A stretch of DNA of 64,000 bases, taken from Gilvimarinus chinensis DSM 19667 (GTDB lineage Bacteria; Pseudomonadota; Gammaproteobacteria; Pseudomonadales; Cellvibrionaceae). Below are positions 48,759 through 59,800 of this stretch, piece by piece. The position numbers and the translations under genes were made by a program. The first letter of the stretch is position 1, and every line of letters starts with the position of its first letter. The notes beneath the pieces are model-generated. The model searched no databases, was not told where the DNA came from, and saw only the letters and a list, made by a program, of their open reading frames with translations. The DNA lies in assembly GCF_000377745.1 (NCBI RefSeq), contig NZ_KB898714.1, positions 1 to 64,000 of the forward strand, written 5' to 3'.

Positions 48759-49337
48759 CTAAAAAATCAATACCACGCAGCTTAATAACAAGAGCGCCAT
48801 CACCCGGTTAAACCACACCAACCGGGCCCCCACGCTTAGCCACTGGCGCAAGGCCAACCCACCCAGATTCCAGGCTAGCAGCAGGGGCAGAGCGGTTATG
48901 GCAAAAGTGACCAGCAATAGTGCCATGTTGGAATGTACTACCCCGGCGGTGATTAACGACAGGCACATCATCCAGGCTTTGGGGTTGACCCATTGAAAGG
49001 CCGCTCCCTGCCAGAACCCCAAAGGTTTACCAACACTGCCTGCGGGGCTGTTGGCACTTCGCGTCTGTAACAACTTAATCACTAAATAGGCAAGAAAACC
49101 CGCACTGACCAAACGCATGATAGTCAGGCTTAATGGGTAGCGCACAAACACTTCTTCCAAGCCGGTAGCGAGTGCAAGCAGCATTACGAGACAGCCAATA
49201 ATAATGCCTGCCAGCAAAGGCAAAGAGCGGCGCACGCCGAAGTTAACACCGGAGTTCAGCAATAAAAAGTTGTTGGGGCCGGGGGTGCCGACCATCACCA
49301 TAATAATGCTTACCTGAGCCAGTAACGTCTCGTTCAT
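48759..49337 (-). CDS. LysE/RhtB-family amino-acid exporter
   Basis: 192 residues, six hydrophobic helices. Family motif GTPGPNNFLLLNSGVNFGVR near the N terminus and FQWVNPKAWMMCLSLITAG in the middle. It exports an amino acid or derivative. Divergent from a MocR-type regulator with which it shares a 195-base regulatory region, so the regulator probably controls it. Confidence 0.9.
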   Translation of the reverse strand: MNETLLAQVSIIMVMVGTPGPNNFLLLNSGVNFGVRRSLPLLAGIIIGCLVMLLALATGLEEVFVRYPLSLTIMRLVSAGFLAYLVIKLLQTRSANSPAGSVGKPLGFWQGAAFQWVNPKAWMMCLSLITAGVVHSNMALLLVTFAITALPLLLAWNLGGLALRQWLSVGARLVWFNRVMALLLLSCVVLIF

Positions 49338-49394
49338 GGGGCCTTTTCCTTATGCCTGCGATAAAGGCACAGAATAGGGCTTGAAGGTCTTGCC

Positions 49395-49479
49395 GGTACA
49401 GATGCAACAAATGATAATTGCTGCGGTACAGATTTTTTTGTTTGGTAACTGTACCGGTGTTGGTGTCGGCAACTGTACT
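49395..49479. promoter_or_regulatory. Four operator half-sites in the LysE/MocR intergenic region
   Basis: GGTACAGAT at 49395 and 49425 (30 bases apart) and the inverse AACTGTACC at 49447 and AACTGTACT at 49471 (24 bases apart). Together they form nested inverted repeats. MocR-type dimers bind such repeated half-sites, so autoregulation and control of the exporter are likely. Confidence 0.6.
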
Positions 49480-49532
49480 GCTGCGTCTGGCTGCTCTAAC
49501 GTACACTGATGGCCATCAAGAGAGGTGCCCCA

Positions 49533-50930
49533 ATGCTTTACCGCGAACTAGCCAATCACTTACAGACTTTAATTGAAGATGGCGTCTACCCAGCGGCAAA
49601 GGCCCTGCCCGGAGTGCGCAAGCTCAGTCAACAGCATAAGGTGAGTGTTTCTACCGCTGTAAATGCCTGCCAGGAGCTGGAACGCAGGGGGCTTTTACAA
49701 GCCAAGCCGCGTTCGGGCTACTTTGTCTGCCAGGCAGCGCCCAAACACAAGCCACCGCGCATACGTTCTGTGAGTAAAACACCTAGGCCCGTGTCCGGCC
49801 AAGAGCGTGTGTTGCAACTGGTACAAGCCGCCAACAACCCTAAAATGGTCAACCTGGGCACGGCTATTCCCGCCGCCGATTTTTTGCCGGTTAATGTCAT
49901 TGAAAAAGCCTTTCGCCAGGTGTGGCGTGAGCAGCGTAAACGCTGCGTGGGCTATGAATTTCCGCCAGGGGCACCAGAGTTACGAACTCATATCGCTCGG
50001 CATCTGGCCAGTTTGCAGTGTCGGGTGAGTCCGGAGCAGGTGTTGATTACTAACAGTTGCCAAGAGTCGATCGCCATTGCGCTTAAACAAATCACCCGCC
50101 CCGGCGATATAGTGGTGCTGGAATCGCCCACCTATTACGGCTTGCTGCAAGTGGTGGAGCAGCTGGGGTTAAAAGCGTTAGAAATTCCTACCGACCCCGC
50201 CGAGGGGTTATCTCTGGGGGCACTGGAGCTGGCGTTAGAAAGCTGGCCCGTGGCCGCTTGCGTTTTTGTGCCAAGTTTTTCTAATCCGATGGGGACCTGT
50301 CTGTCCGATGAGCGTAAAAAAGAGTTGTTACGCCTGCTGGAAAAACACAATGTGCCCTTGGTAGAAGATGATATTTACGGTGAGTTACCGCTTAATGGTG
50401 CGAGACCTCGGCCGGTAAAAAGCTGGGATACGAAAGGCTTGGTTTACTATTGCTCCTCGTCCTCCAAAACATTGGCGGCAGGGCTGCGGGTAGGTTGGCT
50501 GGTGCCGGGTAAAAATATTCAGCGCGCCGAATATCTGCAGTTTATCAACACCGTCAGTGTCAATACCCCGGCCCAATTAGCGTTGGCCGAAGTGCTGGAT
50601 AAAAGCCGTTATCAACGGTTAATTCGCAGCATGTGCAGTGATTATTCGCTCGCTGTAGCTCGGATGACCGAGAGGGTCAGTCAGTTGTTTCCACCTGATA
50701 CCCGCATCAGCCGTCCGGCGGGAGGGTTTGTTCTGTGGGTTGAATTACCGGGCAAGATCAATACCTCCGAGCGATTGCAAAGTGCCATGGAGGCGGGGGT
50801 CAGCTTTGCCCCCGGGAGCCTATTCTCGGCAACGGAAAAGTTCGGTAACTGTTTGCGCTTAAATTGCGCGGTTAAGTGGGATGCGCGGGTCGAACGTGGG
50901 CTGTTGACTCTGGCGAAACTATTTAGCTAG
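49533..50930 (+). CDS. MocR/PdxR-type transcriptional regulator
   Basis: 465 residues from ATG 49533 (MLYRELANHLQTLI), with AGAGGT 7 bases before it. N-terminal GntR winged helix (about 1-70, VRKLSQQHKVSVSTAVNAC), linker, then an aminotransferase class I fold. The PLP lysine is in YCSSSSKTLAAGLRVGW and the Asp/Tyr partners are in VEDDIYGELP. PLP-bound regulators of this family sense amino acids or PLP. The divergent LysE gene is the probable target. Confidence 0.92.
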   Translation: MLYRELANHLQTLIEDGVYPAAKALPGVRKLSQQHKVSVSTAVNACQELERRGLLQAKPRSGYFVCQAAPKHKPPRIRSVSKTPRPVSGQERVLQLVQAANNPKMVNLGTAIPAADFLPVNVIEKAFRQVWREQRKRCVGYEFPPGAPELRTHIARHLASLQCRVSPEQVLITNSCQESIAIALKQITRPGDIVVLESPTYYGLLQVVEQLGLKALEIPTDPAEGLSLGALELALESWPVAACVFVPSFSNPMGTCLSDERKKELLRLLEKHNVPLVEDDIYGELPLNGARPRPVKSWDTKGLVYYCSSSSKTLAAGLRVGWLVPGKNIQRAEYLQFINTVSVNTPAQLALAEVLDKSRYQRLIRSMCSDYSLAVARMTERVSQLFPPDTRISRPAGGFVLWVELPGKINTSERLQSAMEAGVSFAPGSLFSATEKFGNCLRLNCAVKWDARVERGLLTLAKLFS

Positions 50931-50946
50931 AGGTTTAGCCAGTCAT

Positions 50947-51216
50947 CTAGAGGTTTAGCCAAATCTGGCCCGAGATGACCAGCACAGCAATCAGCGCCCA
51001 GCCTGTGTACAGCAAGAGCGTTTCCGATATTTTCCCCTGGCGATAGCAGCGAAAACCCAGTAATAAAACCGACGCGATTACGGTTTGCAATAACAATAAC
51101 CAGGTCGCCTTATACGCACTGGTCATCGTCGGTTCCAGCCCCGCCAGCAGGGCTATTAAGCCGACAATGGCAAAGGTAAATAGTAGCCAGCTGAAAATTT
51201 TGAGGTAGTGCAGCAC
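50947..51216 (-). CDS. Small three-helix membrane protein, unknown
   Basis: 89 residues starting at GTG 51216. Hydrophobic segments at about 8-27, 38-54 and 66-86; no recognised family. It is monocistronic between the MocR gene (convergent) and coq7. A 20-base direct repeat (CTAGAGGTTTAGCC core) at about 50928-50961 spans the ends of this gene and the MocR gene. Confidence 0.65.
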   Translation of the reverse strand: MLHYLKIFSWLLFTFAIVGLIALLAGLEPTMTSAYKATWLLLLQTVIASVLLLGFRCYRQGKISETLLLYTGWALIAVLVISGQIWLNL

Positions 51217-51285
51217 CGGTAAAGAACCCTATGAGTCAGCGTAAATAATACGATCTTTTAAAGTCTACTCATTGTTGTTTGGCGG

Positions 51286-51924
51286 TTATAGGTAGTAACT
51301 GGCTTTAGTCATGGCTTTGGAGGTCAGTGTCATGGTGGCTTTGAGGGGGGCAGGGAAACGCACACCGCCAGATTCTATGGCCGTGTGCGCGTGGCGGGCC
51401 TCATCTTCGAGCATTTGTTCAACAATTACACGAGACTTTTCATCCTGCGCGGGTAAACTTTTAAGGTGTGATTCCAGGTGTTTACAAACCTGTTCTTCGG
51501 TGGCGGCCACAAAACCTAAGCTGATTTTGTCACTGATCAAGCCGGCTGTTGCTCCTATGGCGAATGAGGCGGTATACCAAAGGGGGTTCAAATAGCTGGT
51601 ATGGCTGTCAAGCTCCTCCAGCCGCTGTTGGCACCAGAAGAGGTGATCTTCCTCTTCGTCTGCGGCTTCCTGCATTTGCTCTCGTACTTGAGGCAGTTTG
51701 GCGGTTAAAGCCTGGCCTTCATACAGGCCCTGTGCGCAGACTTCTCCCGCATGGTTTACCCGCATCAAACCCGCCGCATGGCGCTTTTCTGCAAGGTCGA
51801 GATCCGATTCAGGCGTGTTGCAAGCTGGGCTCGGACGGGTTTTGACCGCCCGACCACCGGCCATGGCTTTAAGGGTGCGGTCAGCTTTGAGTACCAGTTG
51901 GTCAAGCAATGAGTGATTGAGCAT
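51286..51924 (-). CDS. coq7: 3-demethoxyubiquinol hydroxylase (Coq7)
   Basis: 212 residues. Diiron ligands: Glu and His in [19 protein letters not shown] and LEDEARHA. It hydroxylates the ring in the last oxygenation of aerobic ubiquinone synthesis. Length and motifs are those of the standard bacterial enzyme. Confidence 0.95.
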   Translation of the reverse strand: MLNHSLLDQLVLKADRTLKAMAGGRAVKTRPSPACNTPESDLDLAEKRHAAGLMRVNHAGEVCAQGLYEGQALTAKLPQVREQMQEAADEEEDHLFWCQQRLEELDSHTSYLNPLWYTASFAIGATAGLISDKISLGFVAATEEQVCKHLESHLKSLPAQDEKSRVIVEQMLEDEARHAHTAIESGGVRFPAPLKATMTLTSKAMTKASYYL

Positions 51925-51950
51925 GAAAGGTCCTGCGCTGCGGTTATTGA

Positions 51951-52679
51951 CTAGTGTTGAAGTATGCCATGTTTGTCCACTACCTTCTGCAGCTCGCGGG
52001 TAAAATCTTCGGCTATGGCCTGGTGGCGAACGTGCAGCAGGGGGCCTGCTTCGATCTCAAGTAGTTGGCCATTGTTATAAACCTGCCCACTTAAGTTGAT
52101 TTTCTGGGCTGCCGCCTGAAAAGAAATTTGAGGGCCAATGCAATGCGTGATGCGGCCAAAAGACAGCATTCGCAAACCTGTTTCGTAGGAATTAACCGCA
52201 AAAAAGGCCGGAGTTTGGCCTGTTTTTTCGATCATGGTATTAAGCCATATTTCGCTGGCCGTGCTGCCAGTGATGTAACAAATGTTATGCTCCGAGTGCA
52301 ACAGGTCGCTAGCGGTTAAAGGCCCCTGTTCACGGCTCCAGATATTCATTGTGCTAATGCCGACCACTACGTTAATTGGAATGAGCTGATGATTTTCAAC
52401 CTCGGACTGATCGAAAAACCGAGTAATGCGAGCGCATTCCCCGTCGCTGGTGCCCGAGCGAGCTTCCGCCAGGGCGCGCTTGATAGGGCGGTGAAGCATC
52501 TCGAACTGATACCCTAGGTTGGCAAAAGCCAGCTCATAATAACGCCGGATTTCAATCGCCGCAGGCATATCTTCGGGGAGTGAGCAAGTAAAGGTAATTG
52601 TCGGGGTATGGGGAGAGGGTTGAGCCTGGACACCAGAGGCAACAAATAAGCACAGGAACAAGATAAAATAGTGGGTCAC
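51951..52679 (-). CDS. Periplasmic substrate-binding-like protein (SBP family 3)
   Basis: 242 residues from GTG 52679. Signal peptide (1-19, cleavage near VQA-QP). The mature part has the two-lobe pattern of family 3 binding proteins: [34 protein letters not shown], and a second lobe with [18 protein letters not shown]. It has no adjacent permease. Ligand unknown; orphan proteins of this kind are common in Alteromonadales/Cellvibrionales. Confidence 0.8.
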   Translation of the reverse strand: MTHYFILFLCLFVASGVQAQPSPHTPTITFTCSLPEDMPAAIEIRRYYELAFANLGYQFEMLHRPIKRALAEARSGTSDGECARITRFFDQSEVENHQLIPINVVVGISTMNIWSREQGPLTASDLLHSEHNICYITGSTASEIWLNTMIEKTGQTPAFFAVNSYETGLRMLSFGRITHCIGPQISFQAAAQKINLSGQVYNNGQLLEIEAGPLLHVRHQAIAEDFTRELQKVVDKHGILQH

Positions 52680-52785
52680 AAGAGTAGGCTCGGGCCAAAA
52701 CAGTCCAAATTCTAGCGGCTATGGTCTGTCAGTCAAGTTGCAATTGCGTGACAGGCCCATCATGAAAAGAAAAATGAGGTGTTAG

Positions 52786-54267
52786 GTGCAATCAATTACG
52801 GAAATTAAACAAATCATGGATGCCAGTATTCCGCTGGTTGTGATTGAGACCTTTGAGGAAAAAAAAGTTGAAGAGATGCTGTTGGCCGTTGCGCGTGAGC
52901 GCTTTGCCAAGCTTGCTCGGTGGAGCCTCACCGATGGTTTAAGCACGTTAAGTTTTGGCCCTCAGGTGGTGGCGAAAGAAACCAAGTTTAATGAGCCTGT
53001 GGAGTTGCTGCGCCATATTAAATCTTCCCACGAAGCCTGCATTTACGTGTTATGTGACTTTCATCCTTTTTTGCAAGACCAGCCAGAAGTGGTGCGTTTA
53101 ATTAAAGATATTGCGTTGAATCATTTAGCGGTACCTAACACCTTAATTTTTGTCAGCCATCGCTTAAAACTGCCGCAAGAGTTATCGCGCTATGCCACGG
53201 GTTTTGCTATGCCCTTACCCAGCGACGACAAAATATTGAATCTGGTGCGAGAAGAGGCGAAGCTTTGGTCGCAAAAACACGGCGATGCGCGAATTAAAAC
53301 CGATAGTGTTACCTTGAAAAAACTGGTGGCAACCTTACAAGGGTTAAGCGTGAGCGATGTACGCCGTTTGGTGCGGTCTGCCATTTGGGACGACGGCGCC
53401 ATCTCGGCCAGTGATTTACCGCGTATTAATAAAAGTAAGTTTCAGCTTTTGGATTTGGAAGGAATTGTCAGCTTTGAGTCGGAAGTGGACGATTTTGCCA
53501 ATGTCGGCGGGCTGCATAATTTGAAAAGCTGGCTTGAACAGCGCCGTGAAGCGTTTGTAAACAGTGAATCCAGTCTGGATAAGCCCAAGGGAATTTTGCT
53601 GCTGGGGGTACAGGGCGGTGGTAAAAGTTTAGCCGCTAAAGCGGTGGCGGGAATGTGGGGACTGGCATTGCTGCGGCTGGATATGGGCGCGCTGTTTAAT
53701 AAATACATCGGTGAAACAGAACGCAATTTACGCGAGGCGCTGCAGCTGGCCGATGCCATGTCGCCCTGCGTGTTATGGATGGATGAAATTGAAAAAGCCA
53801 TGAGCCAGGAATCCTCCGACAATGGCACGGCGCAGCGTTTATTGGGTACCTTATTGACCTGGATGGCCGAGCGCCCCAGTCGAGTGTTTATTGTGGCCAC
53901 CAGTAACGACATCAGTCGTTTGCCCCCCGAGTTAATTCGTAAAGGTCGGCTGGATGAAATCTTTTTTGTGGATTTACCCGAGGCTGCCGTGCGCGAAGAT
54001 ATTTTCGCGATTCATTTGGCAAAACGACAGCTCCATTGCGCTGACTATGATTTGGCCGCGTTGAGTGAGGCCAGTGCCGGGTTTAACGGTGCTGAAATTG
54101 AGCAGGCTGTAGTCGCTGCGGTATTTGCCGCTCAGGCTGAAGAGACGGCCGTAACCACTGATTCACTCATCGCGCAATGTGAAAGCACCAGCCCTTTGTC
54201 GGTGGTGATGCAAGAAAAAATTGCCCATTTACGCCACTGGGCGGCTGAACGCACGGTGCCTGCATAA
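52786..54267 (+). CDS. AAA-family ATPase, Ycf46-like
   Basis: 493 residues starting at GTG 52786 with GAGGTG 7 bases before. N-terminal region (about 1-230) of the Ycf46 type, then an AAA domain with Walker A GVQGGGKSLAAKA, Walker B CVLWMDEIEKAM and sensor VATSNDISRLP. Ycf46-like proteins of cyanobacteria influence carbon metabolism, but the bacterial role is not established. Stop overlaps the next start (TAATG). Confidence 0.9.
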   Translation: MQSITEIKQIMDASIPLVVIETFEEKKVEEMLLAVARERFAKLARWSLTDGLSTLSFGPQVVAKETKFNEPVELLRHIKSSHEACIYVLCDFHPFLQDQPEVVRLIKDIALNHLAVPNTLIFVSHRLKLPQELSRYATGFAMPLPSDDKILNLVREEAKLWSQKHGDARIKTDSVTLKKLVATLQGLSVSDVRRLVRSAIWDDGAISASDLPRINKSKFQLLDLEGIVSFESEVDDFANVGGLHNLKSWLEQRREAFVNSESSLDKPKGILLLGVQGGGKSLAAKAVAGMWGLALLRLDMGALFNKYIGETERNLREALQLADAMSPCVLWMDEIEKAMSQESSDNGTAQRLLGTLLTWMAERPSRVFIVATSNDISRLPPELIRKGRLDEIFFVDLPEAAVREDIFAIHLAKRQLHCADYDLAALSEASAGFNGAEIEQAVVAAVFAAQAEETAVTTDSLIAQCESTSPLSVVMQEKIAHLRHWAAERTVPA

Positions 54268-54869
54268 TGCTAAAGCGTTGTTATTTATTTTTGTTGTGTT
54301 GTTTTCTTGCGGCCTGCTCACCGGGCCCCGAGCTTGAGTCTCTGGAGCAACATGCGGTGGTGCTGGCGTTCGGCGATAGCCTGACCTATGGCACCGGCGC
54401 TGCCGAAGGGCAGGGCTACCCGGAGCAACTGGCGGCGATGATACATCGTACCGTGGTGAATCGTGGTATTCCCGGGGAGGTATCGGCCGAAGGGCTCGCC
54501 CGTCTGCCTGCGGTGCTGGACGAGATACAGCCGAGCCTGCTGCTTTTGTGTCATGGCGGCAATGATATTTTGCGTTCACTCGATATGACGGCGATGCACA
54601 ATAACCTGCAAGCGATGATCGACCTGGCCCACGCGCGTGGCGTGCAGGTGGTTTTAATGGGGGTGCCTAAGCGTTCTTTACTGCTGCGCGAAGAACCGAT
54701 TTATGAACGGCTGGCAGAACACAATCAGATACCGCTGCAAGGGGATGTCGTGGCCGATGTGTTAGGTGACAGTGATTTACGATCAGACCGGGTGCATCCG
54801 AATGCACAGGGTTATCGAGTTATGGCAGAAAAAATAGACCAACTGTTGCGCGACACGGGGGCGTTATAA
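54267..54869 (+). CDS. SGNH-type esterase/lysophospholipase, lipoprotein
   Basis: 200 residues. Lipobox LAAC (Cys17), block I FGDSLTYG with nucleophile Ser38, oxyanion Asn in GGNDILRSL and the Asp-His pair in DRVHPNAQGY. It is close to TesA-type multifunctional esterases but membrane-anchored. Coupled to the AAA ATPase, although no functional link is known. Confidence 0.9.
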   Translation: MLKRCYLFLLCCFLAACSPGPELESLEQHAVVLAFGDSLTYGTGAAEGQGYPEQLAAMIHRTVVNRGIPGEVSAEGLARLPAVLDEIQPSLLLLCHGGNDILRSLDMTAMHNNLQAMIDLAHARGVQVVLMGVPKRSLLLREEPIYERLAEHNQIPLQGDVVADVLGDSDLRSDRVHPNAQGYRVMAEKIDQLLRDTGAL

Positions 54870-54876
54870 GCATTAA

Positions 54877-54910
54877 AAGCCGATGCAGGAGCGACACCCC
54901 GCATCGGCTT
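54877..54910. terminator. Hairpin between convergent genes
   Basis: AAGCCGATGC and its exact complement GCATCGGCTT around a 14-base loop. It has no T run and sits between the esterase and the sulfatase. Confidence 0.5.
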
Positions 54911-54927
54911 CACATTCACTGACTCAT

Positions 54928-56727
54928 TCAGCTTTTGGCTTTGTCCGCTAAAAGCTCTATCGTTAATCCTTTCACTTCCAGATTGTTCCCCTCGCTGTCT
55001 TGACCAAACTCCAATTGCAGATCGCCGCTGCCGGGCGATAAAAGCAGCGTCAGAGTTTTTTCAGCCCAACTTTGGGTGGGGGCTTCACCGGTCTCGGCGA
55101 GGCGCTTACCCTCGCGGACTTTGCTTACGTGCGGTGTAAAAGTGGTTATGTCAGCGCTCTGCTCTGCGACATGCAGCTTGGCTGTGCCTTTGTAGTCGCC
55201 ATTGGGGGTGCTGTAGTGCACGGTTATTTGATAGCGCCCCTGTCGGGTGATCTCAACAGGCCAACTGGCGCGTCCCGGCTTTTGCTGATTGCTGATCAGC
55301 CAATCGTGGGACCAGCCATCCCGAAAGCGATAATCAACCCCTTCCTGCACAATTTCTGCTTCGTGTGCCGGTAGCTCAGTGTTAGGGGCGGCGGCTAAAC
55401 CTAATGGAATCGGCAAGGGGGTGTAATCACTTAAACGTGTAGCCTTATACCACTGCTCGTAGCGGGTTTTCAGCTGGGCAAGTGTAGCCGTATGGTCGCT
55501 GCTGACATCCTGTTTTTGCGCCGGGTCATGGCTTAGGTTGTAAAGCTGCCACTGCCCACTGTGATCCACAATGGCCGCCCAGTCGCCTTGACGAATAGCG
55601 CCAGGAGACAGCTGAACCGGGTTTTCGCTGGGGCGACGTGTGTTCCTGAAATGGTGAGTAAACAGCGCTCGCTCGCTCAGGTTGTTCTCTTTTTGTTGCA
55701 AAACCGGGCTTAAATCGACTCCGTGAATAGGCTTTTCAGATTTAATCGGTATGCCTGCCAGCGAGAGTAACGTCGGCAAAATGTCGATGTGTTGCCCCGG
55801 TACCTGCGTTTGTAGTGCCGGTAACTTTTCTGGCCACCAAATGACAAAAGGCACGCGCACGCCGCCTTCGTCCAGCTTACCTTTCCAGCCTTTTAAGTGG
55901 CCGTTGTAGCGCGAATTACCACCGGGAAACGCGGGGCCGTTATCCGATAAATAAACAATAATGGTGTTTTTATCTTTGCCTTGTTGTTCCAGGCTTTGGG
56001 TTAAGCGCTCAATATTCTGGTCAATATTTTCCATCATGCCGTAGACACTGGCGTCCACATTATCCAAACCCATGGCCGCGTATTTGTCGAACAGGGATTG
56101 CGGTAATTCAAAAGGGCTGTGAGGGGTATTGAAGCTCAGCATGGTAAAAAACGGCTGATGACTTTGCGCCATAAAGTCTATGGCTTTATCGGTCAGTCGG
56201 TCGGGTAAATAGCCGGTGAAAGGAATTTTGCTGCGATTGTGAGTGATTTCACCGTCAAAGTAGTCGGTGATGTGGCCATCGGCAAAACCGTAGAATTCTT
56301 CAAAGCCCTGGCCGTTAGGGTTGTATGGGTATTGCAGACCGTTGTGCCATTTACCGAATAAGCCCGTGCGGTATCCCGCCCGCTGTAAATGCTCGGCAAG
56401 GGTGGTTTCGTCACTCAACATTTTTTCGCCGCCGCGGGTAACACTGAACACGCCGGTGGACAGGGAGTGACGGCCGGTAAGAACACTGGCTCGGGTTGGT
56501 GAGCAAACCGGGCTGGCGTAAAAACGGTCGAAACGTACGCCTTGGTTCATTAACTTATCAAGACCGGGAGTTGTCAGTATTTTATTGCCGTGGGCGGATA
56601 AATCCCCCCAGCCCTGATCATCAGTAATGATCAGTACGATATTAGGAAGTTGGCTCGAACGCTCTTCAGCCTGTATGGCACTGCTAAAAACCGTTAGGAA
56701 ACACATAACAATTAAAAAGTGTCGCAT
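54928..56727 (-). CDS. Secreted sulfatase (S1 family) with C-terminal beta domain
   Basis: 599 residues. Signal peptide (1-20, ending IQA-EE), metal site IITDDQGWGD, formylglycine motif CSPTR (Cys75) in VCSPTRASVLTGRH, and GLFGKWHNG. The sulfatase core ends near 470. The last 130 residues (WPVEITRQGRYQITVHYSTP and onward) are a beta-rich add-on. The Cys must be converted to formylglycine by a maturase not seen here. It removes sulfate from a polysaccharide or oligosaccharide, identity unknown. It lies downstream of the TonB receptor on the same strand, after that gene's terminator-like hairpin. Confidence 0.92.
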   Translation of the reverse strand: MRHFLIVMCFLTVFSSAIQAEERSSQLPNIVLIITDDQGWGDLSAHGNKILTTPGLDKLMNQGVRFDRFYASPVCSPTRASVLTGRHSLSTGVFSVTRGGEKMLSDETTLAEHLQRAGYRTGLFGKWHNGLQYPYNPNGQGFEEFYGFADGHITDYFDGEITHNRSKIPFTGYLPDRLTDKAIDFMAQSHQPFFTMLSFNTPHSPFELPQSLFDKYAAMGLDNVDASVYGMMENIDQNIERLTQSLEQQGKDKNTIIVYLSDNGPAFPGGNSRYNGHLKGWKGKLDEGGVRVPFVIWWPEKLPALQTQVPGQHIDILPTLLSLAGIPIKSEKPIHGVDLSPVLQQKENNLSERALFTHHFRNTRRPSENPVQLSPGAIRQGDWAAIVDHSGQWQLYNLSHDPAQKQDVSSDHTATLAQLKTRYEQWYKATRLSDYTPLPIPLGLAAAPNTELPAHEAEIVQEGVDYRFRDGWSHDWLISNQQKPGRASWPVEITRQGRYQITVHYSTPNGDYKGTAKLHVAEQSADITTFTPHVSKVREGKRLAETGEAPTQSWAEKTLTLLLSPGSGDLQLEFGQDSEGNNLEVKGLTIELLADKAKS

Positions 56728-56757
56728 GAGGAGTCTCGCTTTAACTGCGTATTACGA

Positions 56758-56790
56758 ACAAAAAGGGCGCAGCAACCAGGTTGCCGCGCC
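56758..56790 (-). terminator. Terminator-like hairpin after the TonB receptor
   Basis: On the minus strand GGCGCGGCAACC-T-GGTTGCTGCGCC (11 of 12 pairs) is followed by CTTTTTGTT. A second perfect 8-bp hairpin (CCGGGGCT/AGCCCCGG) lies at 56827-56851. Confidence 0.65.
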
Positions 56791-56870
56791 TAAGCGATGC
56801 CCAGAGGAGATCAAACCTGAGCGATTCCGGGGCTTGCCTATCCAGCCCCGGTGAATGGAGGTGTTAGGTG

Positions 56871-59800
56871 TTAAAACGTCGCCCGAACACCCACGGTGTA
56901 GCGGGTTTCGTACTCGTTTTGCCACGCGAACTGATCTTTCCATTCAAGGTAGTAGGTTTCTTTTTCTCCCGTCAGGTTAGAGGCGTTCAGAAAGACACTG
57001 ATGTTGTCGTTAATGTCGTAACTGGCCGAGGCATCTACGTAAGCGGTGGAGTCTTGCCACAATGTGCCCTCACCCCAGGTTTGGTTAAAGCCAACGACGC
57101 GCTCACTGCGGAAGTTGTAAGCCAGTCGAGCCTGGAACGGCCCCGCTTCATACCAACCGACCAAGTTAATAACGTCTTTAGAATTGTCCTGGAAGGGCAG
57201 GTCATCACCATTCAAACCCTGATTGCCTGATGAACTGGGCGAGTAAGTGTAGTTTGCATCTACACCGAACCCGGCTAAAAGGTCGTTATCAACAAAGTCG
57301 GCAAAAGCCAGCTTAGCGGCTAACTCGATACCCTTAAGCACACCGCCATCGCCTTGAACACTGGTAGAAACCGGAACTTCGCGACGCACGACCCCATCTT
57401 GGTCAGGAAGGGCCATGGTCACAGAGCCACTTTCGATAAAGCTTTCAACATCGATGTAGAACCAGCCGGCTGATAATGCACTGGCACCACCTAAGTAATA
57501 CTCCAACGAAATGTCATAGTTCGTGGCTTGCCAGGGATCTAACTCTGGGTTGCCGCTTGAGGATGCGGTGGTAACAATAAATTTGTTATAGGTTTCGCTC
57601 TCTGGATTCGAGTCAATGGCATAGCTGGGTGACAAGCCGCCCCCCCATTGAGCCAAATTAAGCGGGGCAACAGTGCGAGTCAGTGAGCTACGCAGTACTA
57701 GGTTATCGCTTAAATCAAAGCGCAAATTCAGTGATGGCAACAGATGATCAATCGAACGCTCGGTGGTTATATCGCCAGCATCCTGAGACGCGGCACCATA
57801 AGGCTGTGCGGCACCCACTTCATTTTGAACTACCGTTAGATCGGAATTCACGGCTTTGAGACCAAAGTTACCACTCATGATTCCGGTTTCAAAATTGGCT
57901 TTTAGATAATAGCTAAGCTCTTCGAGTTGCACATTGTAAGAGCGCCCCGGATTTACGGCCCGGTAAGTACCAGGGTACAACCCATCATGATAAGACTCGA
58001 CGTTTTTCATGCTGGTTGGATCAACCGTCCAAATGGCGGGTATGCCCGTAACGCTACCAAAATCAGATACCTGCACAGCGTTTAAGGTTGAGATAGGGGT
58101 AGGGATGCCAGCGGTGTAATAATTTTCACCATCGCTATCTGTACAGGCTCCTTCGATTCCGCCCCCGTTTAAAATAACGTCGGTCGCTTTCCATTTTACG
58201 CCACAGCCGTTGGCACCTACTGGTGATAATAGGTCGAATTCAAAGTTGTCGACTTCTCGGTCACTGAGGCGGGCACCAAACTCAAGTGAGGTAATAAACG
58301 AACCATCAAAACGATATTCACCGTCGAAACGAGCGACATTCAGCTCTCCCTCTCGACTAAAGTTATTCTCTGAGGTGAGCGCCCCTAAAGAATAACTATT
58401 AACATCGCTAATATAATCGGCAATGCTGCGGGCGGCTCCCATTGACTCACCGTTAGGGCCAATATTGGCATTATTTTCAAAACCGCTCCAGCTTGGTGAG
58501 TCCCCTTGATAGTTTACGGTTAATGTCGGATAACCGAGGTACCCGTTCGGGTTGGTTTGTAGTTGTCCATCGGCGCAATCGCCTTGTTCACCTGCAGTGC
58601 CGGCGGGATAATATTGACACTCCACACCCCACTGATTTCCCTTAGCCATATCGATATCCATATAGCTATTCAAGCGTTCTTGCTCGGCAGTGCCGTGAAC
58701 TAAACGCGCAGATCCGGTGAAGGCTCCACCGTTGTCGTAATTCAGTTCAATATTGTAGTTTTGTGACTCGGATGTTTGGGTTTGTACCGCTGAATAGGAT
58801 TTTATCCGGCGCCCATTGCCTGTGTATTCCTGTACGGTAACAAGATTTCGATTGTTGGCAATAGCATCTTTTTCGCTGGTAACGGTAGGGTCGAACCAGC
58901 CCCAACGCTGCCATTTATCTGAATGGTCAATGCCGGTCATGTAATCATTGTCTTCGAGGTCTGTGATTAAAGCCTCGGCAATCAATTCAAAACCCGCACC
59001 CATATCCACCTGAACGGCCAAGTTTGCGCCTGTACGTTCGCGTTCAGTCTCACGATAGAAAGCTCTGTGCCCCTGATAAGCCCAGTAGGTCTCACCCAAG
59101 TCTCCATCCCCATTTATATCAACACCGCCATCGGTCACTCGATCTGCAAATGTAGGATTGTTGGCGTCGACCCAATTATAGGATGAGTTTTCACCGGCAA
59201 AGCCCGACCAGCCTGCACTCGAACCGCCGCCACTGATGCCTGCGTAGTAATTAGCAAGGGTGGCCTCTTGTTGGCTTACCGACGCTAAAACACCAATACG
59301 GTCTGATTTCCAGTTCAATACAAGGTTGGCGGATGGGTCTGTTTCTTGGGTGTCGTCACCCTGGGAGACAGAGGCGGCGCCAGAAATTGTAAATCCGTCG
59401 TCAAAATCAAACGGGCGGTAAGTTTGTAAATCTACGATGCCGGTAATGCCGCCTGCGTTCATATCGGCGGTTTGCGACTTAGCAACCTCAGCGCCAGAGA
59501 ACAGTTGAGAGGGGATATCACTGTAGTTCGGCTGGACCGAAGTTAATGAGTTGGCCCCTAAGTAAGACTCGCCATTTAACGTCGTCAGAACCTGAGGCAT
59601 GCCGCGAATATTCAAGGAGGTACCTTCACCGGCCGAGCGGCGAATTTGAACCCCACTGATGCGTTGCAGCGAGTCAGAGATGGTCACATCGGGCAGTTTA
59701 CCAATGTCTTCTGCAGAGATGGCATCCACCACTGAGTCGGCATCGCGTTTGATGTTAACGGCATTTTCCTGAGCGGCACGCACCCCTGTTACAACAACTT

